NCBI RefSeq assembly: GCF_020447265.1 | Contig: NZ_JAJADR010000014.1 | Coordinates: 1 to 64,000, forward strand | Direction: 5' to 3' | DNA length: 64,000 nucleotides | DNA from: Hymenobacter lucidus | GTDB taxonomy: Bacteria > Bacteroidota > Bacteroidia > Cytophagales > Hymenobacteraceae | Part shown: piece after piece, positions 8,324 through 16,689 of the stretch | How the letters are laid out: each line of letters begins with the position of its first letter | Numbering within the stretch: position 1 is the first letter of the stretch | The notes under the pieces: model-generated | Seen by the model: only the letters and a program-made list of their open reading frames with translations | Database searches by the model: none | What the model was told of the DNA's origin: nothing | Position numbers and translations under genes: made by a program

Positions 8324-9496
8324 TTACTCCCGGTTCTCTCCTGGAACTGATAGTGGAGTTGTTGGCCGCGCGGACGCTTCATGCCACTGCAGTTGACCGG
8401 CCAATACCGTCGCCCTTACGTTCAGTTCCTCGTCAAACAAACACAAATCGGCGCGGTAGCCGGGCGCAATCCGGCCCAGACGTTGGTCCAAGCCCAGCAC
8501 CTGGGCGGGGTAGAGCGAGGCCATGCGCAAGCTTTCGGCCAAGGGCAGGCCCACGTGCTGCACGCAATTGCGCACGGCCTGCATCAAGGTCAGCCCCGAG
8601 CCCGCCAGCGTTCCTTCGGCGTCCACGAAGGAATCGTCTTGCGGGCGGAAGCAGTAGGGGCCGGTCGTGGTCGCGGCCGTCGCGTCACTAATCAGAAAGA
8701 GCCGGGGTCCGAGCAGCCGATGGCTGATGCGCACGCTGGCGTAGGCGCAGTGCCGGCCATCCACGACGATGCTGGCCCGGACGGCTGGGTCGTCATATAC
8801 CGCCCCCACCAGGCCCGGGGCCCGGCCGGTTAGGGGCGACATGGCGTTGAAGAGGTGGGTCGCCGCCGTGAACCCGTGGGCAAAGGCATGCATCCCTTGC
8901 TCGTAGCTGGCATCCGAGTGCCCGGCCGAGAGGACAATGCCGGCGGCTTGCAACAGCGCGCGTTCGACCGGCCCAAGGACTTCGGGCGCCAGCGTCAGCA
9001 TGCGCAACACCCCACGGCCCCGGTCCAGCAGGTTCGCCACTTCGGCCAGGACGGGCACCCGAACAAATTCAGCCGGGTGCACCCCCCGCTTGTTGGGGCT
9101 GATGTACGGGCCTTCCAGGTGCAGGCCCAGCAGCCCGGGCATGGTCGGCAAGGCGTCTTTCACGACGGCTAGCGCGTGGTCCACCACGGCGGGGGCGTTA
9201 GTCGGCACCGTCGGCAGAAAACTGGTGGTGCCATAGCGGAGAGTGTGTCGGCGCAACTGCTGCAAGGCCGTCTGGGAAGGCGCCAGGCCAAATGCACTAT
9301 CCCCGCCGCCGTACAGTTGCACGTCCACAAACCCGGGGCAGACGTTCAGCCCCCGCCCGTCGATTTGGGCAACCTGGGCAGGGCGTTGCGTCTGGGGAAT
9401 AATCGCCCGGATGGTGGTCCCCTCCACCAGCACGTCGTGCTCAACCAATACAGCATCGCCTGTGTAAACACGGCAATTGGTAAGTAAGTAAATCAT
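8324..9496 (-). CDS. nagA: N-acetylglucosamine-6-phosphate deacetylase
   Basis: This 390-residue amidohydrolase removes acetate from GlcNAc-6-phosphate to give glucosamine-6-phosphate in amino-sugar recycling. Seen: the PGFVDVQLYGGG strand after the first beta domain (replacing the usual PGFID-H-hG), the diagnostic LEGPYISPNKRGVHP segment, the metal-site motif SAGHSDASYEQG, ATHLFNAMSPLTGR, and LISDATAAT with the catalytic Asp. Length is usual for NagA. It stands alone, with no nagB or transporter nearby, so it seems to be imported cargo rather than part of a nag operon. Confidence 0.93.
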   Translation of the reverse strand: MIYLLTNCRVYTGDAVLVEHDVLVEGTTIRAIIPQTQRPAQVAQIDGRGLNVCPGFVDVQLYGGGDSAFGLAPSQTALQQLRRHTLRYGTTSFLPTVPTNAPAVVDHALAVVKDALPTMPGLLGLHLEGPYISPNKRGVHPAEFVRVPVLAEVANLLDRGRGVLRMLTLAPEVLGPVERALLQAAGIVLSAGHSDASYEQGMHAFAHGFTAATHLFNAMSPLTGRAPGLVGAVYDDPAVRASIVVDGRHCAYASVRISHRLLGPRLFLISDATAATTTGPYCFRPQDDSFVDAEGTLAGSGLTLMQAVRNCVQHVGLPLAESLRMASLYPAQVLGLDQRLGRIAPGYRADLCLFDEELNVRATVLAGQLQWHEASARPTTPLSVPGENRE

Positions 9497-9970
9497 AGGA
9501 AAAGCAAGGGGCGAATGTACGTGCTCGCTACGACGGGTCGAAGCAGGCCAGGTGCAGTAAGTAAGACGCTCCTTTCACTGGACTACACACGCAGACCTGC
9601 GCCCAACTGCAAAGTGCCTTCTGTAGGACTGGTTGAGTTTAAGAAACTCGTCTACGATTCAAAGTTTACGAAATGCACCGAGGGGATGAGTTTCGCAAAC
9701 TCTAAACCAGCACGTTTTGCGGCATCCGAACCCGAAAGAGAGGCCGGGTAAAAGCGGTCCTTTCAGCGCGTGTCCTTCGCTGGTAGCCAGCCAAAGGTGT
9801 AAGTAGGCAAATCGTCTTTCTCTACTTAAATACAATCAACAGCCATTGTTTTGACAGCATGCCGGCTGATGTCATTGAGGGGATTTGCCGTTATGGGGCC
9901 ACCAAAGCCATCGAAATGGAATCTGTGTAGGATGAGCTAGGTGTGTGGTTACGGCCACATCTGGCCGGGC
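9497..9970. other. Intergenic stretch with a large inverted repeat
   Basis: This 474-bp interval between two minus-strand genes has no convincing gene; a 78-codon frame at 9515-9751 crosses the inverted repeat and has no protein character. Its clear structure is the dyad at 9631-9708, described separately. The part next to 9496 should contain the nagA promoter. Confidence 0.5.
9631..9708. repeat. Nested inverted repeat
   Basis: Two arms, 9631-9652 and 9685-9708, are imperfect inverted copies of one another. Each arm is itself a small palindrome: GAGTTT-AAG-AAACTC at 9635-9649 and GAGTTT-CGC-AAACTC at 9688-9702. Neither is followed by a T-run. It could be a pair of operators for a dimeric regulator, a folded RNA element, or the ends of a tiny non-autonomous element. 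Confidence 0.6.
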
Positions 9971-10894
9971 TTACGACAAGGCTTGTGGAGCGGGGGAGGG
10001 TCCATTGCTGGCAGGGCGCGACTTGTCCTCCGGCAGGGGCACGAACTCGGCATTGTCGTTTGGCGGCAGCAGGATGCGGCCAGCCTGCCAATCGGCCTTG
10101 GCCTGCTCGATACGCTCTTTGCGCGATGACACAAAATTCCACCAGATAAACCGCTCGCCCAGCGGCTCCCCGCCCAGCAGCATCAGCGTGCTGGCTTGCC
10201 GCGCCACGATGACGGGGTCGATGCCGGGTGTAAAGACTAACATCTGCCCGGGACCGTAGCGGTGCCCGCCCACTTCGACCTCGCCCTTGGCCACGTAGAC
10301 GGCTCGCTCCTGGTGCCCACGCGGCAAGCCAAATCGGGCGCCGGGCTGCAGCACCGCGTGCAGGTAAAACAGCGGCGAATGCGTCTTGACGTCGTTGCGC
10401 AGGCCGAAGGCGTCGCCGGCAATCAAGCGCATCCACACGCCGGTATCGGTGAAAATGGGCAGTTCGTGGGGCTGGTAGTTGGCGAAGCTCGGCGCACCTT
10501 CCTCGTCGGCTTCGGGCAGGGCCACCCAGGTCTGAATCATTTCCAGGGCGCCGCCAGCCAGCGCGGCCGGGTCCTCGAAACGTTCGGAGTGCGCAATGCC
10601 CGAGCCGGCCGTCATCCAGTTTACCTCGCCGGGGCGGATAATTTGCTCTACGCCCAGGCTGTCGCGGTGCGTGACCTGCCCGCCGAACAAATAGCTAACG
10701 GTAGACAGACCAATGTGCGGGTGGGGCAGCACATCCAGGTCAGGCATTAGCGCCGGTGCCACGTCTACCGGGCCAGCGTGGTCCATGAAAATAAACGGCC
10801 CCACCATGCGGCGTTGGCGGAAGGGCAGGATGCGGCGCACATCAAAGCCGGGACCGATGGACGCCTGGCGGGCGTCAATGACTAAGTCGAGCAT
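9971..10894 (-). CDS. Pirin family protein
   Basis: A 307-residue bicupin of the pirin family. The N-terminal cupin carries the metal-binding pattern HPHIGLSTVSYLFGG...HRDSLG with a later E/H pair (GSGIAHSERF). The C-terminal cupin follows from about residue 180. Pirins are non-haem iron proteins; some bacterial members have quercetin 2,3-dioxygenase activity and others act as redox-sensing regulators, so substrate is uncertain. It lies in the same minus-strand stress-gene block as the LLM oxidoreductase and YceI proteins but is separated by ~260 bp from its upstream neighbour and probably has its own promoter. Confidence 0.9.
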   Translation of the reverse strand: MLDLVIDARQASIGPGFDVRRILPFRQRRMVGPFIFMDHAGPVDVAPALMPDLDVLPHPHIGLSTVSYLFGGQVTHRDSLGVEQIIRPGEVNWMTAGSGIAHSERFEDPAALAGGALEMIQTWVALPEADEEGAPSFANYQPHELPIFTDTGVWMRLIAGDAFGLRNDVKTHSPLFYLHAVLQPGARFGLPRGHQERAVYVAKGEVEVGGHRYGPGQMLVFTPGIDPVIVARQASTLMLLGGEPLGERFIWWNFVSSRKERIEQAKADWQAGRILLPPNDNAEFVPLPEDKSRPASNGPSPAPQALS

Positions 10895-11153
10895 GAACGT
10901 AAAACTGAAGTGAGGTGGAGACGGCCGGGGGCCGAACGCCCAGGCTACAGCCTGAGTCAGTTCGTGCTTGTGGACGCCTGTGAGTAAAGAGGAGGTGGGC
11001 GCATTTGCCCGGCCTGAAGGGTAATTTAGCTAAAGGAGTTGTTGGGTTATAACGGGGCGAATACGGCCGACCGCCGCCTTTTTAAAACGGGTGCGGGCAT
11101 CCACAGTTTCCAGCGGGCCGCCTCAAGGGCACCTATGCAGGCAAGCGCCGGGC

Positions 11154-12104
11154 TCATGAGCCATTTACCAGTGCCGGTTCTACCTGCTCGGTGCTGAAGT
11201 CTACTTCGTACAAGCGGTGCAGCCCTGTCTTCCCTTTCAAGGGCGTCAGAAAGCCTTGCCGCACCGCCAGCGTGTCGCCGATTTCGTCTACCACGGCCTG
11301 GGATACCAGCAGGTTGGTGCCGCATTCCTTGTTGGCGGCTTCGATGCGCGCCGCCACGTTTACCGCGTCGCCGATGGTGGCCAGCTTGCGCAGCCCGGCC
11401 CCGCCCAGGTGGCCTACTACCACGTCGCCATAGTGCACCCCGATGCGGATGCGGAAGCTACAGCCGTACATGTTGCGCAGGTAGGGATTCATGCGTTCCA
11501 TGGCCTGCAGCATGGCTTGGGCGGCGGCCACCGCGTCGGTGGCGGCCGTGGCTTCGTTTTCCAGGCCAAACACCACCATAAGCCCGTCGCCGATGAAGTC
11601 GCTGATGTAGCCGCGGTGGGCTCGTACCACTTCGCCCATGAGCTCAAAGTAGCGGTTGAGCACGTGGATGACGTCGTAGGCCGGCATAGCTTCTGTGAAT
11701 CCCGTGTAATTCTCGATATCGGAGAATAGGATGGCTAAGCGCTTCTCCTCGCCCAACTGCTGGCCAGCCTGCTCCAACTCCTGCCAAGTTAGCTGCACGT
11801 CGAGCTCGTCGATGACGGGCCGCCGGAAGCGCACCGTGCCTTCCGTGACGGTGGTCTGGCACGCCAGCCGCACGGATTCGGGCAGGTTGAGGCGCGTGGC
11901 CAAGGCCGTTTCCTTTTCGTTGCGGGGCGTCAGATGCTCCAAGCCCTCCAGGACCACCACCCGGCAGGTAGAGCAGCGCGCATTGCCGCCGCAGGCGTGC
12001 ACGTGCGGGATGCCGTGCCGCAGGTCGGCGGCCAGAATGGTTTCGTCGGGCAGCGTCGTAAACTGCTGGTTATCGGGCAGGGCTAGTACCGAAGGCATAG
12101 GCAT
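11154..12104 (-). CDS. 2Fe-2S ferredoxin / class III nucleotide cyclase fusion
   Basis: A 316-residue two-domain protein. Residues ~5-95 form a plant-type 2Fe-2S ferredoxin with Cys38, Cys44, Cys47 and Cys82 as cluster ligands (CGGNARCSTC, then LACQ). Residues ~120-300 are a class III adenylate/guanylate cyclase: metal-binding Asp129 (LFSDIENYTGF) and Asp173 (IGDGLMVVF), and the transition-state Asn and Arg in GDAVNVAARIE. The fusion suggests that cluster redox state controls cAMP or cGMP synthesis; that is inference. A Crp-type regulator is encoded 4.6 kb upstream and would be a natural receiver. It follows the LLM oxidoreductase after 55 bp and may share its transcript. Confidence 0.93.
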   Translation of the reverse strand: MPMPSVLALPDNQQFTTLPDETILAADLRHGIPHVHACGGNARCSTCRVVVLEGLEHLTPRNEKETALATRLNLPESVRLACQTTVTEGTVRFRRPVIDELDVQLTWQELEQAGQQLGEEKRLAILFSDIENYTGFTEAMPAYDVIHVLNRYFELMGEVVRAHRGYISDFIGDGLMVVFGLENEATAATDAVAAAQAMLQAMERMNPYLRNMYGCSFRIRIGVHYGDVVVGHLGGAGLRKLATIGDAVNVAARIEAANKECGTNLLVSQAVVDEIGDTLAVRQGFLTPLKGKTGLHRLYEVDFSTEQVEPALVNGS

Positions 12105-12159
12105 TACTTTACATGAACGAAGACCTGCTTACTACGCAGGGAAGCGGAATGGTGCCGCC

Positions 12160-13179
12160 TTAGCGCAGCAGCGGGGCTACACGGGTGCCCAGCAGCTCGG
12201 TGGCCCGCAGGATTTTCTCGTGCGGCAGCACGGCAGCGTCCATCTGAAACGTGACCCGCGAGATGCCGCCCAGCGCCTCGGCGTGGCGCAGAATCTTGGC
12301 CGCCACTTCCTCGGGGTTGCCCACTAGGAGCGCCCCCTGCGGCCCGGACTGGGCATCGAAATGGTAGCGCGTCAGGCCGCTGCCGCCCCGCTCGCGGGCC
12401 CGCTTGCTGAAGGTTTCCAGGTAGCCGGGCACGAAGTCGGCCACGGCTTCTTCGGTGGTGGGGGCCACGTAGCCCAGCGAGTGCAGGCCCACTTTCAGCT
12501 GCTCGGGCGCGTGGCCGGCCCGGCGACCTGCTTCCCGGTACAAGTCCACGAGGGGCCGGAAGCGGTGCGTGTCGCCGCCAATAATGGCCACCATCAGCGG
12601 CAAACCCAGCGTGCCGGCGCGGACAAACGACTCGGGAGTGCCGCCGACGCCGAGCCAGATGGGCAGCTGCGCCTGCACGGGCCGGGGATAGACTCCCTGG
12701 CCGGTGAGGGCGGGCCGGTACTGACCCTGCCAGCTGATTTTCTCCGTGTCGCGGATGGCCAGCAGCAGCTCCAGCTTTTCGGCAAACAGCTCGTCGTAGT
12801 CGTGGAGGCTGAAGCCAAACAGCGGAAAGGCTTCGGTGGACGAGCCGCGGCCCACTACCATTTCGGCCCGGCCCTGCGAAATCAGGTCCAGCGTGGCGAA
12901 TTCCTGGAACACGCGCACCGGGTCGGCCGCGGAGAGTACCGTGACGGCGCTCGTCAGCCGGATGTGCTGGGTACGGGCAGCGGCCGCCGCCAGAATTACG
13001 GCCGTGGCCGAGTCGAGGTATTCGGCGCGGTGGTGCTCGCCGATGCCGAACACGTCGAGGCCCACTTGGTCGGCGCGCTCGATGCGTTCGAGCAGCAGGC
13101 GCATGGCCTCTTGCCCGGTCAAGGGCTTGCCGCCGTTTTGCAGCAGGTGAGAGGCGAAACTATCAATGCCAACTTCCAT
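12160..13179 (-). CDS. LLM class flavin-dependent oxidoreductase
   Basis: A 339-residue bacterial luciferase-like protein with the usual TIM-barrel landmarks: GIGEHHRAEYLDSATAVILA, TSAVTVLSAADPVRVFQEFATLD, GRAEMVVGRGSS and the PIWLGVGG segment. Members use reduced FMN (or F420) to oxidise small molecules; the substrate is unknown. It is the upstream gene of a likely pair with the ferredoxin-cyclase fusion. A minus-strand terminator hairpin (13209-13249) separates it from the YceI gene upstream, so it should have its own promoter in the short interval before 13179. Confidence 0.9.
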   Translation of the reverse strand: MEVGIDSFASHLLQNGGKPLTGQEAMRLLLERIERADQVGLDVFGIGEHHRAEYLDSATAVILAAAAARTQHIRLTSAVTVLSAADPVRVFQEFATLDLISQGRAEMVVGRGSSTEAFPLFGFSLHDYDELFAEKLELLLAIRDTEKISWQGQYRPALTGQGVYPRPVQAQLPIWLGVGGTPESFVRAGTLGLPLMVAIIGGDTHRFRPLVDLYREAGRRAGHAPEQLKVGLHSLGYVAPTTEEAVADFVPGYLETFSKRARERGGSGLTRYHFDAQSGPQGALLVGNPEEVAAKILRHAEALGGISRVTFQMDAAVLPHEKILRATELLGTRVAPLLR

Positions 13180-13208
13180 AAAGAGAGGGGTAGTCTAGGG
13201 TAAGAAAT

Positions 13209-13249
13209 AACCCAGCTCGCCGGGACCACGGGTCAGGGCGAGCTGGGTT
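13209..13249 (-). terminator. Hairpin between YceI and LLM genes
   Basis: A perfect 13-bp inverted repeat (AACCCAGCTCGCC / GGCGAGCTGGGTT) with a 15-base loop. A second, smaller hairpin (AGCCGGG / CCCGGCT, 13270-13290) lies between it and the YceI stop. On the minus strand both lie downstream of YceI. The T-run is weak, so termination is likely but not certain. Confidence 0.65.
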
Positions 13250-13297
13250 CCACGGGCATACTTACACACAGCCGGGGTAGTAGCCCGGCTATTTATG

Positions 13298-13834
13298 CTA
13301 AGCTTGCTTTATGAGCTGAATATCCGCCTGCAGTTTGATTTCGTCGCTCACCACCACGCTGCCGGCTTCGGTCACAGCGTTCCAAGTGAGACCAAACTCT
13401 TTGCGGCTGATTTTGCCGGTTACGGTAAAGCCGGCCTTGGTTTGGCCATAGGGGTCTACCACAATGCCGCCCAACTCTACGTTTACGGTCACGGGCTTGC
13501 TCACGCCACGAATGGTGAGGTCGCCATGCAGCGTGGCCGTATCCCCGCTGGTCGTCGCCTCGAACTTGCGACCCACGAAGCGAATCTGGCCGTGGGTGGC
13601 GGCATCGAAGAAATCGGCCGATTTGAGGTGGGTGTCGCGCTGCTCGTTGTTGGTGTTGATGGAGTCAACGTCGGCGGTGAATTCGATGGACGAGGCCTGG
13701 GTGAAATCGTCGCCGTCGGTGGTGGCTAGCACATCGAAGGTTGTGAAATAGCCCGTGACGTTCGTAATCATCAAGTGCTTCACTTTGAACTGCACTTCGC
13801 TGTGAGCGGTGTCTACTTTCCAGGTGGTGGCCAT
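13298..13834 (-). CDS. YceI family protein, cytoplasmic form
   Basis: A 178-residue lipocalin-like YceI protein that starts directly with the domain (MATTWKVDTAHSEVQF) and has no signal peptide. The later LHGDLTIRGVSKPVTVNVE segment is typical. YceI folds bind isoprenoid or amphipathic ligands in a hydrophobic tunnel. A second, exported YceI protein is encoded at 15345-16004, so the block carries paralogs for both compartments. Often seen with stress genes; exact role unknown. Confidence 0.92.
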   Translation of the reverse strand: MATTWKVDTAHSEVQFKVKHLMITNVTGYFTTFDVLATTDGDDFTQASSIEFTADVDSINTNNEQRDTHLKSADFFDAATHGQIRFVGRKFEATTSGDTATLHGDLTIRGVSKPVTVNVELGGIVVDPYGQTKAGFTVTGKISRKEFGLTWNAVTEAGSVVVSDEIKLQADIQLIKQA

Positions 13835-13989
13835 AATCTAGGAGGTGGGGAAATGAGGATGAAAAGGAGTTAAGCAGAATGGCCAGTGCCGTTTTGCTGC
13901 TTAGCGAGCGGCGACGCCGCTCCCGCGTGAATTGAGTTGTAAGGCAAGGACCGTCGTCTCTCAGGGCTTATCTTTTTCGCCTTGCAGCT

Positions 13990-14553
13990 TTACCTATAAA
14001 GCCAGCCAGCGAGCGCGCGAACGTAACGGGGCATGATAAGGAATACGACAAGGGCAACAACAGCCATCGTCACGATTCCTTGTCGAACTCCCCAAGCATT
14101 CAACATGGGGAAATTCGTAAATAAGGGAATAAATAAGAACTGCACTAAGGTCGATACCGGCCAGATGACGGAGGTAGTCACTAGCCACTGCTTCCACCCT
14201 TTTGGGGTACGCTGTCCGGGCGGTGGTGCAAACCAGAAATCGACGCCTGGGTGAATTTCCGGTCTTTCAGGGATGTCTAATGCGTCTGCTATTTTCGAGA
14301 GCAGGTGCATTCTTTCCGCTGATTTAGTCCACTTGGCGGCTGCTTCCGCCGATGTGAAGCGAATGATTATTAGATATTCGTTCTCCTCATCCAGCGGGCG
14401 GATGATTTGAGCGCCTTCGTGCCCCTCACGTTTTGCGGCGATGGCGACGATTTCGTCTAACCACTGCTCGTAACGAACAAGCTCGCCTTTTTTGACTTTG
14501 TGGCGAATCAATAAAGCGACGCTTTCTGACTTGGGTGGATTCGTGTCGTTCAT
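13990..14553 (-). CDS. Antibiotic biosynthesis monooxygenase-domain membrane protein
   Basis: The N-terminal ~95 residues form an ABM-type ferredoxin-like domain (ALLIRHKVKKGELVRYEQWL, then EYLIIIRFTSAEAAAKW). The C-terminal third holds two hydrophobic segments (WLVTTSVIWPVSTLVQFLFI and GIVTMAVVALVVFLIM), giving a membrane anchor. I chose the ATG at 14553 (MNDTNPP); a start two codons earlier is possible. The type is known as a membrane-anchored ABM protein; substrate unknown. It follows the isochorismatase-fold hydrolase gene, with a hairpin between them. Confidence 0.85.
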   Translation of the reverse strand: MNDTNPPKSESVALLIRHKVKKGELVRYEQWLDEIVAIAAKREGHEGAQIIRPLDEENEYLIIIRFTSAEAAAKWTKSAERMHLLSKIADALDIPERPEIHPGVDFWFAPPPGQRTPKGWKQWLVTTSVIWPVSTLVQFLFIPLFTNFPMLNAWGVRQGIVTMAVVALVVFLIMPRYVRALAGWLYR

Positions 14554-14594
14554 AAGCATCGTTTCACCTTATCCTCCGTTCGCAAAAGACTATA

Positions 14595-14641
14595 GAGCCC
14601 GTTGTAAAAGCGGGGCTGTAATCCCACTCTACAACGGGCTC
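14595..14641 (-). terminator. Hairpin after isochorismatase-fold gene
   Basis: A perfect 12-bp inverted repeat (GAGCCCGTTGTA / TACAACGGGCTC) with a 23-base loop lies 8 bp after the stop of the 14650-15273 gene on the minus strand. The downstream bases contain a short T stretch. It is a likely terminator. Confidence 0.65.
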
Positions 14642-14649
14642 AGCAGTTT

Positions 14650-15273
14650 TTACTTTTTGGCGTAATGGCTGACGATGGTGTTTCCATAAAATGGCAAGCC
14701 TTCGCCCATCACTTTTGCCATCGCCGCACCGGCTTCGTGGCGCCAGTCGCGCAGCAATTCTCCCGCGACGGCGACCCATGCCATTGGAATGATGCCTGCT
14801 TGAGCCATGCGCGCAACGGCAACATCCTGAACGGTTTTACTCCAGGTGCTCGAGGAGTCGATGACGGCGTACACTTCAAAGCCCTCCGCTTGCGCTGCCA
14901 AGGCGGGAAACGCAACGCACACTTCCGTCGACACGCCAGCGATAATGAGCTGCTTTTTTCCGAGCGCGCGTACGGCTGCCGCAAACTCCGGATTATCCCA
15001 TGCATTCACTTCGCCTGGGCGGTGAATGACCTGGGCATGAGGAAGGCGTTGCAACACTTCCGGCATCAGGGGACCGTTCGGACCAGTAGGGTCGCTGGCA
15101 GTGATAATGGTTGGCAGGTTGAAGACTCTTCCAAGGTCCGCAAGTGCACAGACATTGGTTTTAAACTCCGCTTGCGTTTGGTCATTAACCCCGTTTGACA
15201 AACCGGTTTGGTGGTCAATCATGAGCAGCGCCGCCGTATCAGCGGACAGCCTCTTATATGGTGCATTAGTCAT
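14650..15273 (-). CDS. Isochorismatase-family hydrolase, YcaC-like
   Basis: A 207-residue cysteine hydrolase. Seen: catalytic Asp in LLMIDHQTGL, Lys in ALGKKQLIIAG, and the nucleophile in GVSTEVCVAFPALAA, followed by the cis-peptide region. The sequence pattern fits the YcaC subgroup rather than nicotinamidase or true isochorismatase, whose substrate-binding regions differ. The natural substrate of YcaC-like proteins is unsettled. It lies in the same block as the YceI and ABM genes. Confidence 0.88.
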   Translation of the reverse strand: MTNAPYKRLSADTAALLMIDHQTGLSNGVNDQTQAEFKTNVCALADLGRVFNLPTIITASDPTGPNGPLMPEVLQRLPHAQVIHRPGEVNAWDNPEFAAAVRALGKKQLIIAGVSTEVCVAFPALAAQAEGFEVYAVIDSSSTWSKTVQDVAVARMAQAGIIPMAWVAVAGELLRDWRHEAGAAMAKVMGEGLPFYGNTIVSHYAKK

Positions 15274-15344
15274 AAAATGCCTTCGTATTTGGTGGTGGGT
15301 GGATGGTGTAAAATTGCAGCCGCTGGAATAGCCGCAAACGACGC

Positions 15345-16004
15345 TTAGCGCTTGGCGACGCCGTTGGCTTTAGCGATGACGTTGAATGTCAGCGTGAAAT
15401 TGTCTTCAATGGCTTTGTCAGCCGCGGCGCCGAACAGGGTCGAGCCGTACTTCACGTCGTACTTGGTGCGGTCGATGATGGCCGTGCCCGAAGCGGCGGC
15501 TACGCCGTTTTTCACGCCCACTTTGGCTGGGAAGCTGATGGGGTTGGTTTTGCCTTTGATGGTGAGGTTGCCGGTCACGGTGGCGTTGTTGCCGTTGGCG
15601 TCGCCTTTCAGGTTTTTAACGCTGGTGATGACGAAGGTGGCGGTGGGGTTTTTCTCCACGCCGAAGAAGTCTTCCGACTTGAGGTGGCCCACCAACTTGG
15701 CGTTGTAGTCGGCGTCGGTCAGGTCCGTGTCCTTGAGGGAATTCATGTCGACGAGGAAAGTACCGCCCACCAGCTGGCCGCCTTTTACCAGCACGGTGCC
15801 TTCTTTTAGGGCGATGGTGCCGGTGTGCTGGCCACCGATTTTCTTGCCGGTCCAGCCCATGGAGCTGAGCTGCGGCTGCACTCTGTAGGTTTCCACGGCG
15901 GCGTTGGCCGTAGCAGGCTTGGCCGCGGCCGGGCTAGTGGCGGCGTAAACGGGAGCCGACAGCACGGTGGCGGCAAACAGCAGGGGCAACAGGACTTTTT
16001 TCAT
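15345..16004 (-). CDS. YceI family protein, exported form
   Basis: A 219-residue protein with an N-terminal signal peptide (MKKVLLPLLFAATVLSAPVYA, cleavage after AYA-like VYA) and an Ala/Pro linker, then a full YceI domain (LSSMGWTGKKIGGQHTGTIAL, TGNLTIKGKTNPISFPAKVG). It should act in the periplasm as a lipid- or isoprenoid-binding protein. It is the second YceI gene in the block and is only distantly similar to the first, so this is not a recent duplication. Confidence 0.93.
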   Translation of the reverse strand: MKKVLLPLLFAATVLSAPVYAATSPAAAKPATANAAVETYRVQPQLSSMGWTGKKIGGQHTGTIALKEGTVLVKGGQLVGGTFLVDMNSLKDTDLTDADYNAKLVGHLKSEDFFGVEKNPTATFVITSVKNLKGDANGNNATVTGNLTIKGKTNPISFPAKVGVKNGVAAASGTAIIDRTKYDVKYGSTLFGAAADKAIEDNFTLTFNVIAKANGVAKR

Positions 16005-16103
16005 GGGGTTGTGTGGTATTTGAAATCTGAAAATGAGAATGCGGAGAGAAGAAAAAGGGAGGATTACCCGAATGTGACAGATGGGTTGTTGAAAGCGCCG
16101 AGG

Positions 16104-16583
16104 TTACGAGGTAGGCTGCTCGAGAAGCTGTTCAAGCGTCAGAATGTCGCTGGGGCGCAGCAGCGTTTCGCAGCCCATGCCCACCGGTGTTATCGACAGG
16201 GTCCGAATGATGGAGTGGGGGAGCACGAGGCGCAGCTCGGCCAGGACCGGGAGCACCGCTGACAAGTCGGAAGTTGTGGCATTACCGACGCTGCACACTG
16301 TTTTTTGCGTGACATAAGGCGCAATCTGCCGGGCCGCATCCACTTGGCCGGCCAGTGGCAAGGCCAGTACAATCAAGTCCGCTTCCCAACTTGCGGTAGC
16401 CGGGCAACCCAGGGCTTCCACGTCGGCGTGCGGGGCCGCGTGTTTCAACTGCTGGGCCAGCTGCTCAGCGCCGGCCTCGTCCAGGTCGAAGAGGCGCAGG
16501 CTACAGGAGTGGCCCGCTATGTGGGTGGCCAGGGCTTGGCCCGTCGGGCCGGCGGCTCCCAGAATGGCGACGGTGGGGAACAT
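16104..16583 (-). CDS. Rossmann-fold NAD(P)-binding protein, prephenate-dehydrogenase-like
   Basis: A 159-residue protein starting MFPTVAILGAAGPTGQALA, with the dinucleotide-binding glycine pattern GAAGPTG at once after the first strand, an acidic residue at the end of strand two (FDLDEAG), and LIVLALPLAGQVDAAR. It ends where a second domain would begin in dehydrogenases, so it is shorter than TyrA or F420-dependent reductases. I chose the ATG at 16583 because the fold begins there; an upstream extension runs over the palindrome at 16657-16678. Substrate unknown. Confidence 0.7.
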   Translation of the reverse strand: MFPTVAILGAAGPTGQALATHIAGHSCSLRLFDLDEAGAEQLAQQLKHAAPHADVEALGCPATASWEADLIVLALPLAGQVDAARQIAPYVTQKTVCSVGNATTSDLSAVLPVLAELRLVLPHSIIRTLSITPVGMGCETLLRPSDILTLEQLLEQPTS

Positions 16584-16656
16584 TGGGGTGGAGGAAAGTT
16601 GACGATGCAAAATTCCCCCAGCCAGCGCCGGCCGGCGATGACATATGATAAAAAAT

Positions 16657-16678
16657 GAGCGTGACATATGTCACGCTC
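16657..16678. promoter_or_regulatory. 22-bp perfect palindrome, Crp-type box and/or terminator
   Basis: The sequence is a perfect palindrome containing GTGA-N6-TCAC, the Crp/Fnr recognition pattern. It lies 11 bp after the stop of a Crp-type regulator gene and 74 bp before the next start. On the minus strand it is followed by ATTTTTT, so it also has the form of an intrinsic terminator. A related half (ATGACATATGATA) occurs at 16638-16650. Which role is real cannot be decided from sequence. Confidence 0.7.
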
Positions 16679-16689
16679 GGTGCGGCTGG

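Noticed and set aside
9515..9751. 78-codon frame upstream of nagA
   Set aside because: It runs through the nested inverted repeat and has no protein character.
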